Origin: Flaveria trinervia
Taxonomy: Eukaryota; Streptophyta; Magnoliopsida; Asterales; Asteraceae
Length of the DNA stretch: 64,000 bases
NCBI GenBank assembly: GCA_025506515.1
Contig: CM046453.1
Coordinates: 34,297,851-34,361,850 of the forward strand
Reading direction: 5' to 3'
Part shown: one piece after another, positions 21,804 to 33,202 of the stretch
Layout of the letters: every line of letters starts with the position of its first letter
Numbering within the stretch: position 1 is the stretch's first letter
Notes under the pieces: generated by a model
Told to the model about the DNA's origin: nothing
The model's database searches: none
The model's input: the letters and a program-made list of their open reading frames with translations, nothing else
Made by a program: the position numbers and the translations under genes

Positions 21804-24800
21804 TTATTTATTATCCCACTTATTGTTGGCAAAGTGTTGGTCTTTTTCCTTCTTGACAGTAGAGAAGATGACCCATGTAAGCTCCGGCCTGGGAAGAATC
21901 TCAGATATTTGTTTGGCAGGGTATGAATGGGAACTCTATTTGGGGAACTGGACACAGAGTTGTTACATTCATGAGATTTACTTCCCCATAATGAGTCTGT
22001 ATGACTCTCGAACATAGGCCTCAAGGAGGACAACTTGTTCCTCCTGAGAGAGTTCTTCTACTCCTCCTTCGAAGAAGAACTCTGGACCATAGTACTCTGA
22101 TAAGTACTTCATGGTCTGCCATTTTTCAGCTCCACCGTAGTTACCTCCTTATATACAAATTCATCAGGATGGTTGCCTTCAAGGAGTAACTAGAGCTCAT
22201 TCTTCTGGATGTCTTCAAGCTTTTTATATAACAAACCCTTCTAATCATCTTGTTTTCTAGTAAAGCTTGAGGGGTCTTCTTTGCTTGGTGAGCTTTCTTG
22301 AATTCATCAATGATTTCCCAAGGTGAGACTACAATGGCCAACATGATGGTAGAATCTATTGTTTTTCGTACCTGGCCATTGTATCTGTGTGGAATAGTTC
22401 TTTTATGGATTCTAGAACTCACCCTGGGGTCTGCCCATACTCTCACTCTCTCCTTCTGATACTGAAAAGTGTGCCTGAGAGTGTACAGCCTTTGAGCATG
22501 CCTTTCATGGCTTGAATAGATGATGACTGAGGAAATTCCTTGTCAACCATCTTCAACAGTTGCTCATCGTGCTGTTTCTTCTGCTGTTCTTCTTCTTCTA
22601 TCTTGACTCTGACCATTTCCCTTTGAGAGTCAGGTGTGATCATGGGTTGACTTCGGGGTTTTGGTAGCTTTAGAACAGCAGAGAGTGGCAGACTATCATC
22701 TTCATCCTCCTCTTCTCTTCTTCTTCCATCCTCAGCACCCCTTCTCCTCCTTCTGGGTGCATCACTGGATGATGGTTGGGTTGGTGAAGAATTGGTTTTG
22801 TGAGTTTAGCCATCTCCACCTTTTACCAGCCCCAGCCTCATCAAGGGCTTCCACATAATCCCTTTGTTGAATTGCTCAGACAGATAGATTCTGGTGGCTA
22901 TAGCCAGAATGCTGTCCCAGGTCCACGCTCGAATCTCCATTAACGATCTTCCTAAGTATTTTGCAATGAAGCGGATCATTATTTCCAATCTCTCTTTTTC
23001 AAGAGCATCATACCCAACCCATCGGGTTTGTATCTCTTGCACTTCCAACCTTCTGATCTCACTATCCAGTGTGGCTGTATCAAACCCTTGCCTAAAGAGT
23101 TGTTCAATTATTTTATCCATGGATCGGCTGTGTGTAGTATCAGCTTCTTTTACCAGCTCCTCCAAGGATTTGTCTTTAGCAATATGATCATCAACACTTT
23201 TCTTTCGCTTGTAAGTGAGCAGTGGTTGCTTTTCTTTTTCCTCCTCTTGGGCGTGCTTCTCTTCTTCTTTTCCTCTGTTCTTTTCCTCTTCTTTTCTTCA
23301 CACTGCAGTACTCTCCCCCTTTTTGGATGCATTGGAGGAAGGGGTTTGTACTGCAGAAAGTGTCTTTTGCACAGCAGCATCAATCAAGGGTTGTAAAGTT
23401 GAGGAAAGCCTCTCATCAATGGCTTTAGTCACAATATCAGTGATTATAGGTGTGATGAGAGGGAGGGAATTGTGAAGTACACACCTATTTGCTCAGGAGG
23501 GTTCTGTTCCTGAGAATAGGGCCTGAAGCAGAGGCAGGTGGTTGAGTTTGGAGTGGCTCAGTGTTTGGGGAACCTCAAGTGAAGGTGCCATCTGTGGGTT
23601 GGTAGAGGCAGATGGTCTTTCTCCTTGTGAGAGTTGGTCAAGTAGGTTTTGCAGCCTACTGACTTTCTCTTCAAGGATTGTGTTCTGGGCAAGAACATCA
23701 TAGAAAAAGCCCAGGTCATCATCAGCCGAAGCTGAATCATCTGACCTCCTGCTTGGAGCAGGATTTACATGCACTGGGTTAGACCAGTTGTTGCATGTGC
23801 CCCTTGTGCTTGGTACTGGGGACTTCCAGCCTCAGGACAATGTCCATCATCAGCTGTTGCCTCTGGGAGGTCTTAGCAATGTTACCAGCCTCATTCTGAT
23901 CATGTGCTGATTCAGAAGAGGTGGCAACCTCACTAGATTTCTAAGCTCCTTATCTACACCAGGAGATAGAAGTGGTAAACCCCTGTGCTGTGGGTTCTCA
24001 AGTGCATTGTGTTCCTCCCCCTCAATTGTAGAGGTGTTCCCAATAGTAAGTGGTTTCTGGGGAGGGGGTGAGGAGTGCAGTTGAGTCAGCACTTGTGCAA
24101 CTATGAAAGTTGGGCTGTGAGGGGCGGTGGTGTTGGGGTGAAAGGATAGAAGCAGTGTGCACCTGGGGGGGTTGGTGCGTTTCAATGGCAATCTCCTAAG
24201 TGAGGAAGATCCCAGATATGTAGGTACCCTTGTGTGGTTGCTGCAGGCTCCTGTTGAGAGGAAGCCTGAGTGCTATGGCTGGAAGAGTCATTGTATCCAC
24301 TAGGGGGTTGGACTAGTGGATATATCCTGCGTTTGTGGTGCAGGGGCATCCTCAGGGGACTCAATTCCCTGAGTAGCCGTTTTGGGTTCTATTTGGTGGG
24401 TTTGGGGGACTTTTGATTTGGAGGTGGTGGCTGTGGGTTCCAGCTGCGTGGGTTTTCGCAGCTTGGCAGCCATTTTGAGTGTCTGGTCAGAGTTGTGCCG
24501 GGAGTATACTTCCGGCAGAACAGCCGTAGCAGGGACTCCCAAGCAACAAGTCCCTCAGCATTAAGCTGGTTTGTAATGATGGCCATTATGAACCGTGGAT
24601 ATAGTATCCAACGGTGGCAGTTAGTTTTTGAGCCATATCCTTGAGCTCCGAAAATATTATTTCTGAAAGGTTTAGTGGTTGTTGCTCAAGAATAGAATAC
24701 ATTACCTGCTGCCATTTTGTCGACATTTGATCCCAAGACGACGTCTTAGGAGCCAAACATACATTCACCACGTGAAAAATTAGGCGTTCAGCGTCATGGA

Positions 24801-25187
24801 AGTGTTTCTTCATGATAGTGGAGGCACTGAGATTGCCTTGATATCCATGTTGGGCAAAGGATAGATCTGTGGTGCCCTTCGGATATCCAGCAGGAGAAAT
24901 AGCATCATCCAGATGAAGAATTTGACGGATACTGCAGGAGTGATGACTACTTCTTTGTTGTTGACGACCGACTGGAGAGATGGTGTGTTGTTCTCCCCAG
25001 TGGTAATAGTAACGTCCATCCAAAATTGTTGCAGGGATTCGGCATGTAGTATGGGATTCAGAAGAAATGCCGTTTTGTATTGGGACTGAACAATAAGATC
25101 GATAGCAGTATCGAACTTAGCCCAGACAGGCGATTTAGTAAGGTAGCAACACAGTTGTGTCGCGGTTTTAAGTTGCATGGACGCCAT
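21804..25187 (-). pseudogene. ORF3 of element B, extra gene after pol
   Basis: The start chosen is ATG ending at 25187 (MASMQLKTATQLCCYLTKSP). The first 130 residues contain NPILHAESLQQFW, matching the QQFW block of asterid copia ORF3 proteins, then VVITPA and LHLDDA blocks. Next come the LNLSEIIFSELKDMAQKL block (24586-25023) and RLFCRKYTPGTTL. A Pro/Thr/Gln-rich middle follows (23850-24590), then LAQNTILEEKVSRLQNLLDQ, likely a coiled coil, a Lys/Glu-rich stretch (23150-23383), and a C-terminal part with ERLEIMIRFIAKYLGRS (22806-23165). The stop chosen is at 21804-21806. About 1,130 codons are broken by many single-base frameshifts. Function unknown; no membrane segment seen. Confidence 0.75.
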
Positions 25188-25927
25188 TGAGAAGAGAGAA
25201 GTTTTGGAGAGGAACGTTAGGTTTGAAGAAGATGAAGCATTGAAGGATTAGGTCAGGGATATTATAGGGTACGGGTAAGAAAAGACTGAAGGATGTGGTG
25301 TTAGTCATCAGTAGTTTTTAACGACCGTTGACATGGTATTATCCTTTCAGACGTTGAAACAGCTGAAGGTGGTGTTAGGCATCAGAAGTTAGAAAACTAC
25401 TGAAGACCGTGGTTTTGACTTCAGATGATTGAAACAACTGAGGACTTGGTGTTTGTCATCAGTAGTTGTGAAACTACTGAAGACAGTGGTTTTGTCATCA
25501 GCTGTTGTAAACAACTGAAGACTTGGTATTAGTCATCAGTAGTTATAAAACTACTGAAGACATGGTATTGCTTCAGTTGTTTAGAATGAAACAGCAGTTG
25601 TACAAACGACTGAAGAGAAATTTCTCATCAGCTGTTTTCGTCAATTCTTAGCTTTTGAGCTGTTTCATACTGTCCTCAACACATTCATCAGCCTTTTGGC
25701 GGATTTCAGTTGTTTCATAGGACATCAGTACTTATCTGTTTATACTGATTTCAGTAGTAGTTGTAAGTACATCAGTAGTTTGGAACAGATAAAGTACTTC
25801 AGTACTTATGAGGCATTTAGCCATCAGTAGTTATAAAACTACTGAGGGAAAAGGTCATCAGTACTTATATGTGACATGGGTACCAATGATCACCAGTAAT
25901 TACAACTAAATCATCAGTAGTTGTCAC
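25188..25927 (-). promoter_or_regulatory. Spacer with word array and TATA-like box before B ORF3
   Basis: Roughly twenty CAGTAGTT/AACTACTG-type words fill 25290-25925. Three are perfect 8-base inverted repeats with 4-base loops: 25460-25479, 25537-25556 and 25825-25844. Toward ORF3 a TATA-like TATAATA (25260-25266) lies 73 bases before the ATG. In C the same site reads TATAAATA. The same words crowd U3 of the LTRs. I infer a possible internal promoter; no transcript is shown by sequence. Confidence 0.5.
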
Positions 25928-27565
25928 TTATTCTAGCTGCAGCATACCAAGCCTTAACACCAGGTTTTGGAAAGTTGAACTATCCAAAGGCTTAGTAAAA
26001 ATGTCTGCAAGCTCATCAGCACTAGGCACAAACTTAGGATCAATCAGACCTTTTTCAAAACAATCCTTATAAAATGATGTCTGATCTCTATATGTTTGTC
26101 CTAGAGTGCTGGACTGGATTTTTGACAATACACAGAGCTGAAGCACTATCCATTAACAATGGAGTCTTAGTCTCTGTAATGCCATAATTCAGAAGTTGGT
26201 TCTGAAGCCAGAGTACCTGAGAGGTGCAACTTGCAACAGCAATGTACTCTGCTTCAGCAGTTGATGTAGCAACTAAGGTTGTTTCTTGCTCTGCCAAGAA
26301 ATCAAGCAGTTGCCTAGGAATTGACATCCACCAGAAGTTGATTTCCTGGTCAACTTACACCCTACATAGTCACTGTCAGAAAAAAGCAACTAATTTACCA
26401 GAATGTCCAGTAGAATACCATAAACCTAGAGATGGAGTGCCTTGCAGATATCTAAAGATCCTCTTGACTGCAATCAGATGAGACTCTTTAGGTGCAGCCT
26501 GAAATCTAGCACAAAACATGTAGCAAACATAATATCTGGTCTAGAAGCTGTTAAATACATCAAGGACCAATCATACATCTGTAAAGTGTTTCATCAACCA
26601 CTTTACCTTTCTGATCTGTATCCAGTTGTGTGGTGCTGCACAGGGGTAGAACAAGGCTTACAGTTTTGTAAATCAAACTTTGCACAAAGATCTTTTGTGT
26701 ATTTGGACTGATGAATGAAAATTCCATCAGCCTTTTGTTGATTTGCAACCCCAGAAGAACTGTAACTCTCCCATGGCACTCATTTCAAACTTCTGTTGCA
26801 TCAACTTTGTAAAGGCATCACACAACTTTGGATCAGAGGATGCAAAATGATGATGTCATCTACATAAATTTGAACAAGTAGATTATGCTGCCCAGCTTTC
26901 TTAATGAATAAAGTTCTTATCTATGGAGCCTCTAGTGAAATTATTTTCCAGAAGAAAGTTTGATAATGTCTCATACCAGGCTCTAGGAGCTTGTTTTAAA
27001 CCATAAAGAGCCTTATCAAGCTTATACACCAATTAGGATGTTTATTGTCCTCAAAGCCTGGAGGTTGACATACATAAACCTCTTCTTTAATTTTTCCATA
27101 CAAAAATGCACTTTTGACATCCATTTGAAAAACTTAAGGTTTTGATGAGCAGCATAAGCTAAAAACAATCGAATTGCTTCAGTCTGGCTACAGGGGCAAG
27201 GTTTCATCATAATCAATACCTTCTTCTTGTGCAAACCCCTGAACAACCAGTCTGGCCTTGTTCTTAACAATAAGCCCATTTTCATCAGTTTTGTTCCTAA
27301 ACACCCATTTAGTGCCTATTGCACACTTACCTGGAGGTAGAGGAACCAGTTCCCACACTTGCTGTTTCTTGAACTGAAGAAGCTCAAGCTGCATGGCATC
27401 AACCCATCCATTGTCCTTTAAAGCAATGTGATAATTCTTTGGCTCTTGCTGACTGATGAAGAGAGCATAGAAGCAAAAATTTGACAATTGACTTCTTGTT
27501 GATACTCCAGCAGTGATATCACCAATGATTTGAGACATAGGGTGATTCTTCAGATCTTGATACAC
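25928..27565 (-). pseudogene. Element B reverse transcriptase and RNase H
   Basis: The polymerase begins near 27565 with NHPMSQIIGDI and KWVFRNKTDENG (27188-27565), the copia N-terminal blocks. YVDD is encoded at 26855-26866. The connection region has PSLGLWYSTGHSGKL-like sequence. RNase H has TSTAEAEYIAVASCTSQVLW and MDSASALCIVKNPVQHSRT (26088-26327), then ADIFTKPLDSSTFQNL and a stop at 25928. Nearly all breaks are one- or two-base indels relative to C. This enzyme would make the cDNA. Confidence 0.9.
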
Positions 27566-28790
27566 AATGAGATCTGTGCAAGTGTTGTAGCAGGCTCAGC
27601 AGTAACAGATGGTGATGGTGAATCATTTCCTTGAAACAATCAGTAGATGGTAATTCAAAGGAAGTTGAATTCGAAGAGATCTCATCAGCATTTGTTGTGG
27701 ATGGTGCTACTGGAGCTACAGGAACATCAGGTCTAGCTGAATCAGGCAGTTGATCACTAAACTGAAGAGGTGAGTACTGCAATCATCATCATCATCAGCC
27801 AGCAGTACCACCAGGTGGTGAACTGTTGACAGGAGCAACAGCAGGAGTTTGATAAGGAACATATTGCAGTATGTCCAAATCAAATAACTCCACAGGGCTT
27901 TGTGGAATCTTGTCCTTTGGAGATTCATTGAACTTAACATGTAGAGTTTCTTCAACCATCTTTGTTCTGCAGTTGAAGACTCTGTATGCCTTGCAAGTAG
28001 ATGAATAACCAACAAAATACCCTACATCCACCTTAGGATCAAATTTATGGAGTTGATCCGTGTGTTGAGAATAAAACAGGGACACCCAAATGCTTTGAAA
28101 AATGAAATCAGAGGAGCCAAATGATGGAGGACTCATATGGAGTCTTCATCAACCTCTGATTTACTAAAACTCTATTTTGCACATAGCAAGCTGTGTTAAC
28201 AGCTTCAGCCCAAAAGGTCAGTGGCAAACCAGAGTCAGCCAGCATGGACCTTGCAGCTTCAATGAGGGTCCTGTTCTTTCTCTACACTACTCCATTTTGT
28301 TCTAGAGTCCTTGGAATGCTAAAATGCTTTTGATTCCCTTTGAAAGATAGAAGTCATCAAGTGTATGATTTCTGAATTCAGTTCCATTGTCACTCCTAAT
28401 ACACTTGGCTGGAAGGGAATACTGCTTCTCAATATACAACACAAAGTGAATAATCTTCTGAGCAACCTCATCCTTTGAATGTAGAAAGAAAGTCCATACA
28501 AATCTGGAGTAATCATCCACAGTTACCAGACAGTATTTCTTCTTTGCCATGCTCATTACTCTCACAGGACCAAATAGATCCATATGCAGTAATTGCAAGC
28601 AGGCAGTGGACTTAGGCACTTCAATAGGAGGGAATGAGACTTTGTGCTGTTTTCCTTTTAAACAAGCAGTGTAGGTTTCATCATAGTGGAACTCCTTTAT
28701 TGGTAAGCCTCTGACTAAACTATTGTGGGTAAGCTGATTCATGTTTTTGAGATTAACATGACCAAGCCTTCTGTGCCACAATTTAGATTC
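27566..28790 (-). pseudogene. Element B integrase with stop at the catalytic Glu
   Basis: The HHCC region and core form an open stretch (28302-28781): WHRRLGHVNLKNMNQL, then a Tyr where C has the first Cys of the finger (ETYTACLKGK), HMDLFGP and RSDNGTEFRNH. The third catalytic residue, Glu in NGVVERKNR of C, is a TAG stop here (codon 28282-28284). The C-terminal part has YFVGYSSTCKAYRVF (27795-28136) and a Pro/Ala-rich linker. So B lost a zinc ligand, an active-site residue and the frame. Confidence 0.9.
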
Positions 28791-29230
28791 TTGAGAAGAG
28801 GCTTTGGAAAATAGGCAAGGATTGCCTTTGAGATCTATTTTCTTGGAAAGATCTAAGGCATACCCCTCCTGTCCTGTTGGCTCTCAGGAGAGTGTGATCA
28901 TCCAACACCTTGTCAATCAAGTGCAAAACTTTGGATGACAGAATCCTACAGTTTTGACTGGTGAAAAGAGCAACATGGCCTTTATCACACATTTGACTGA
29001 CACTCAAGAGATTGTACTTGAGATTTTCCACATGATTAACATCATCAAATTTGATTTCTCCATTGGAGACAAAGCCCTTACCATGATGTAACCCCTAGCA
29101 TCATTCATTGCCAAAAGAAACAAATCCTTCTTTCCTTGAGAGTAGTCATGAAGAAGAGAGTTGTTCCCAGTCAGTGCATGGATCCCCCACTGTCTACATA
29201 CCAGATGCTACTTGGCATGTTGAAGAACCC
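28783..29230 (-). pseudogene. Element B aspartic protease
   Basis: The downstream half is open (28783-29031), with NLKYNLLSVSQMCDKGHVAL and SSKVLHLIDKVLDDHTLL, the region between protease and integrase finger. The active-site part near 29165-29210 reads VDSGGSMH with a frame change just after it, where C has VDSGGSMHMTG. It would cleave Gag-Pol. Confidence 0.83.
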
Positions 29231-30612
29231 TGCAATAATAAACAATCAGTTAGTTTTAGAGACCCAAAACTTTTTGGTTTGGGCATGGTCTCATCAATAG
29301 ATGGTAAACTAACAGGTTTATTTGAAACAACAGCCTGAGAGGAAGAAGATGGTGTAGAAGAGGAGTCCTTTGGCTTGGATCTCTTTTCTGTGGTTTCAAC
29401 ATAGGAGCATCTAGTTGGTTAACTCTACCCAACAGATATTGAACCATCATAACCAGCTGTGTCTGATTTTGTGATAAAGCTTTCAGCTCATCAGACACAT
29501 TGCCAGTGGAGTTTGTTAAGTTCCTATGTTGCACCTTCTTCTTCTGAGCACTCTCAGCTGTCACCTGTTTTAACCCTTCCTTTTGGATTTCTTTGAGGAC
29601 TTAAGGGTTACAGGATTGGATGTTGCTGATACAAATGTGGTCTCAAACTCAGTTTTCATTTTTACCATTTCTTTAATTCTTCTTTTTGTTTGAGTTTGGA
29701 ACCTCTTTTGTACCAACAATCATCTGTAAGATGATTGAACAAACCACATACTTCACATGGTTTCTTCTTCATCTTAGGTTGATCATCAACTAAAGAGGGT
29801 GAAGCAATTGAAGACTTGTTCTTCAATGCTTTGGAAGCATTGTTTACTTTCTTGACTGCTTTAGTAGTCTTCAAACTCTTTCTACTGAAAGTTTTCTTCT
29901 CTTCAGTACTGACAGCAGTTGGAGTTTGAACTTCAGGTGTTAAATCCTGCTCTCTAGTCCTTTCAGGACCTTCAGACTTAACTCCTGAGTTGATCAACTC
30001 ATTGATCATATGAGTGTCAGCCTTTGAACCATCAACATCAGCTGATAGGTTCAGAGAGGGCTTGATGCTGACTGCTACTTCTGATTGTGCTGTATCAGAA
30101 AGTAGATCACATGATGTGATGGATTGGTTATCACTCTCACCATCAGATTCTACCTCTGCTCTTGGAGTAAAATCTGTAGGTGGAGCACTGTGATTGTAAC
30201 CAATGCCAAACTTCACATTGGAAGCAGATTGCTTACTAAGAAGCATTTCAAAACCTTTGCATGAATGTACCCATCTATCACACTTACCTGGGTAACTGCA
30301 AGGGTTTCTTGAGATTTTTGTACTTCTCTAGAAGTACCTCTTCTCTAGCCTTATCATCAATTATTTGGCATTTCAGTTTATAAATCTCATCATTTTTATC
30401 TTTAAGCACAGACTCAAACTCAGCTTTGTTTTTGGAATTATTTGTTCTAGCTCAATGTTCTTATTAATTAAAGCTACATTTGCTTCTCTAATGGAAGCAA
30501 ATGCTGCTATGCATGGTTCAGAACATAATTTGGCTTTTGCCTCAGAGGATACCTGTGATACCTGAGGTGTAGAGGCATTAGAAAATGAAGTATCAGCAGA
30601 CTCCAAAGCCAT
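29231..30612 (-). pseudogene. Element B linker with coiled coil and second zinc knuckle
   Basis: From the gag side: SQVSSEAKAKL and SIREANVALINKNIELEQII (30373-30612), a charged, heptad-like stretch. An open stretch of 194 codons follows (29662-30246), ending in CEVCGLFNHLTDDC, a CCHC knuckle. Then a Lys-rich linker (29256-29564) with LVMMVQYLLGRVNQLDAP leads to the protease. Element A has the same layout with different sequence. The part probably extends Gag. Confidence 0.78.
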
Positions 30613-32066
30613 AAGAGCTAGATTCCCAAAGGACTGTCACCACCATGTTGGCCAGCACCTGAGAACAGTTGTTCATGACCAGACATGTCATCTGGTAAAC
30701 TGCTCCAGTCAACAACTCCTGGGGTGAAGAAGCTGTGTTGAGGTTGAGTTTGTTGATGAGATTGGGATGGCTGAGGTTCTGGTAGTGCATGAGGTTGTGG
30801 TGCCATAGGAACTTGAACTTGATTTGACTGTGGCATGTAATAACAAGGGTAAGGATATGGCATTTGACCCTGAGGAACAAAATGCCGGAGATTGTTGTTG
30901 AGGATGATGACTAGAAGTGACAGGATGTTGCCCTCTGTGTTGTTGACTATTGCCAGGAAAAGTCACAAAGGGTGCAGTGGAGTTAGATCCAGTTGATCTA
31001 CACTCTCTTGCAAAGTGTCCAAGCCTTTGGCATTTGTGACACCTCAACTTGCCCTTGTCAAAACCAACTTTGGTTTTGCCAGAGAGTCCTGGGAATTTTC
31101 TTCCAGTTCTTTTGTAGAACTTCTGAGATCTGATATTTATCAAGGCCATTTGGCTCAAAATATCCATCTCTTCTAAGTCATCATCAGCAATCCCCTTGAG
31201 ATCATCCATAATGAAGCATAAATTGTCATTATTACACCCAGTAAACTGACCATCAACACTCACAAATGCAGAATCAGAAGCTTTGAAGAGAAATTAATAT
31301 GCTCATCATACTGGTATTCAGATGAAGCATATTCTGACTCATGACCCACCAAGGCAGTGTTGCCTGGACAAAGTCTTCAGTGAGCTTTCCAGATGAACAG
31401 CTTTCTCTTCTGTTCTATCTCTCTCTCAAACGTGAGCAGTTTCCCATGGAGTTGGGTGAGAGATAGTTTGTCCAAACTTGCACTGGAGCGTAGGACAATA
31501 GTATATGTGTCCCATCTCTCAGGCAGTGATCTGAGAAATCTGTTATTCATCTGAATGTTTGTGTACTCAAGTTTGACCATTTTTAATTCAGAGATCAAAC
31601 AAGAGAACCGCTCATATTGTTGAGTCAGTGTCTCACCCTTTCTATGAGAGAATGTCTCATATTGTTGGGCAAGGATTTCTCTATTATTTGCCAAGACCTC
31701 ATCTGTTTCTCCAAATTGTTCTTTCAAGGCATTCCAGAGGTCATGGGCAGTTTCATGATGCATTAGCCCAGAATAGATTTCATTGGCAGTGCCATGGCCA
31801 GATTCCATGGGCTTTTGCATCAATTTCAAGCAACTTCTTATCCTCATCTGAGTATTGCTCCCTCCTCTTCGGAACCATTTGATTGGTTTCCGGGTTATTC
31901 ACCATAGGCTTGTGTGGACCATGTACCACTGATGGCCAACAACCTGCGCTGTTAACAGACAGGTGATGGAGCATTCGTCGTTGCCATATGTTATACTCAT
32001 TCCTAACCAGCATTGGTGGCTTGGTTGAGGAACAGTATTGTGAGGATCATTGGAGGGAGTAGTCAT
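30613..32066 (-). pseudogene. Element B gag with CCHC knuckle
   Basis: The start is the ATG ending at 32066 (MTTPSNDPHNT). The N-terminal part has LVRNEYNIWQRRMLHHL, a typical copia gag entry. The core (31377-31847) has DLWNALKEQFGETDEV and RFLRSLPERWDTYTIVLR. After a frameshift, RTGRKFPGLSGKTKVGFDKG precedes the knuckle CHKCQRLGHFAREC (31000-31050). A Gln/Pro/Ser-rich tail follows. Gag would package element RNA. Breaks occur near 32035, 31800 and 31340. Confidence 0.88.
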
Positions 32067-32296
32067 TTTCAGTTCAAAACAATTTAATTCAAGCTTTTAA
32101 AGGTTTTACACAGACCACAACAAACTCAATGAAAACCAAGAAAAGATCTCAGGATGAATGACCAGAAATACAGAAAATTCATCTCTATAACGTTTCTTGC
32201 AAAAACAAAAGCTAATTCAATCAAACTTAGATCTTGAATAGCAGTTTCAATGATCAATTATTAGATCGATCAATGATAACCTGCTCTGATACCATT
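32067..32296 (-). other. Element B leader and primer binding site
   Basis: The primer site is GCTCTGATACCATT (32283-32296), reverse complement AATGGTATCAGAGC, matching plant initiator tRNA-Met. The 216-base leader to gag shows no word array, unlike A. Confidence 0.85.
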
Positions 32297-33202
32297 TGAC
32301 AGGATCAGCGATCACAAGTTTGATGTATTAGAGTTCAAAGCAGCGGAATAAGACAGGAATTAGACAAATTGTAGCAAGAAATCGATACTTGTATGCATTA
32401 GAGCACATACGATTATAGTGGGAATTATTTTCTGATTCATGAATGTTTATAGATGGAATATTCTAATCAAATCATTCAAATCATTCATTCAATTATTACA
32501 ATAGGTTGACACTCCTTATATAGAGTGCAATCGTTGCTGTTATCACGGAAAGTGACAACTGGCAGATCTAATACAAAATAACTAACTCTTAACAAACTAC
32601 TGAAATGTTCACAACTACTGAGAACATATCAGAGTGTTAAGTAGTAGAATATAAAACTACTAATTAGAAACTACTGAAACTACAACGACTGAAGAACAAG
32701 CTCTTCAGTCGTTTTACAAAACTACTGAAACTAGAAATATAAAACTACTGATATCACAACTACTGAAGAAGTACTCTTCAGTAGTTGTGACAAACTACTG
32801 AGGCTTCAGTACTTGATCTTCAGACTTTGACCTTCAGATGTTTCATCAGCTGATGACTTCAGTAGATATCATCAGCTGATGTCTTCAGTCTTTGTCTTCA
32901 GACTTTGTACATCAGTTGTTGATCTTCAGCACTTGTAAACTCTTCAGCTGTTGTACTTGAGTACTTTGGTCTTTCAGCTTCAGCACTTGTGTTCTTCAGC
33001 TGTTCAGCTTCAGTACTTGCGTTCTTCAGCTGTTCTGCTTCAGTACTTGTGTTCTTCAGCTGTTGTACTTCAGCACTTTAGTTCTTCAGCTGTTAAGTCT
33101 TCAGCACTTGTCAAACTGCTGATGAGGCTTTCAGCAGTTGTTGTGATACATGTGGGACTTAGAGGTTTTCTGATCTTGGCTCATTGTTCTTTTGGTCCAA
33201 CA
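32297..33202 (-). repeat. 5' LTR of element B
   Basis: Begins TGACAGGATCAG and ends GGTCCAACA, followed by the ACTAA target duplication. TATATAAGG lies at 32514-32522. It matches the left LTR but has one copy fewer of a short repeat near its end. Confidence 0.95.

Larger units (their letters stand above)
20825..33202 (-). mobile_element. Copia element B, 12.4 kb, ACTAA target duplication
   Basis: The element runs from TGACAGG (20825) to CCAACA (33202) and is flanked by perfect ACTAA copies (20820-20824 and 33203-33207) within element D. LTRs are 944 and 906 bases; the difference is mostly one extra copy of a short TCTTCAGCACTTG-containing unit in the left LTR. Minus-strand order: LTR, primer site, gag, linker, protease, integrase, reverse transcriptase/RNase H, spacer with word array, ORF3, polypurine tract, LTR. 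It is a close relative of C. Its frames are broken, often by single-base changes in runs. Confidence 0.95.
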
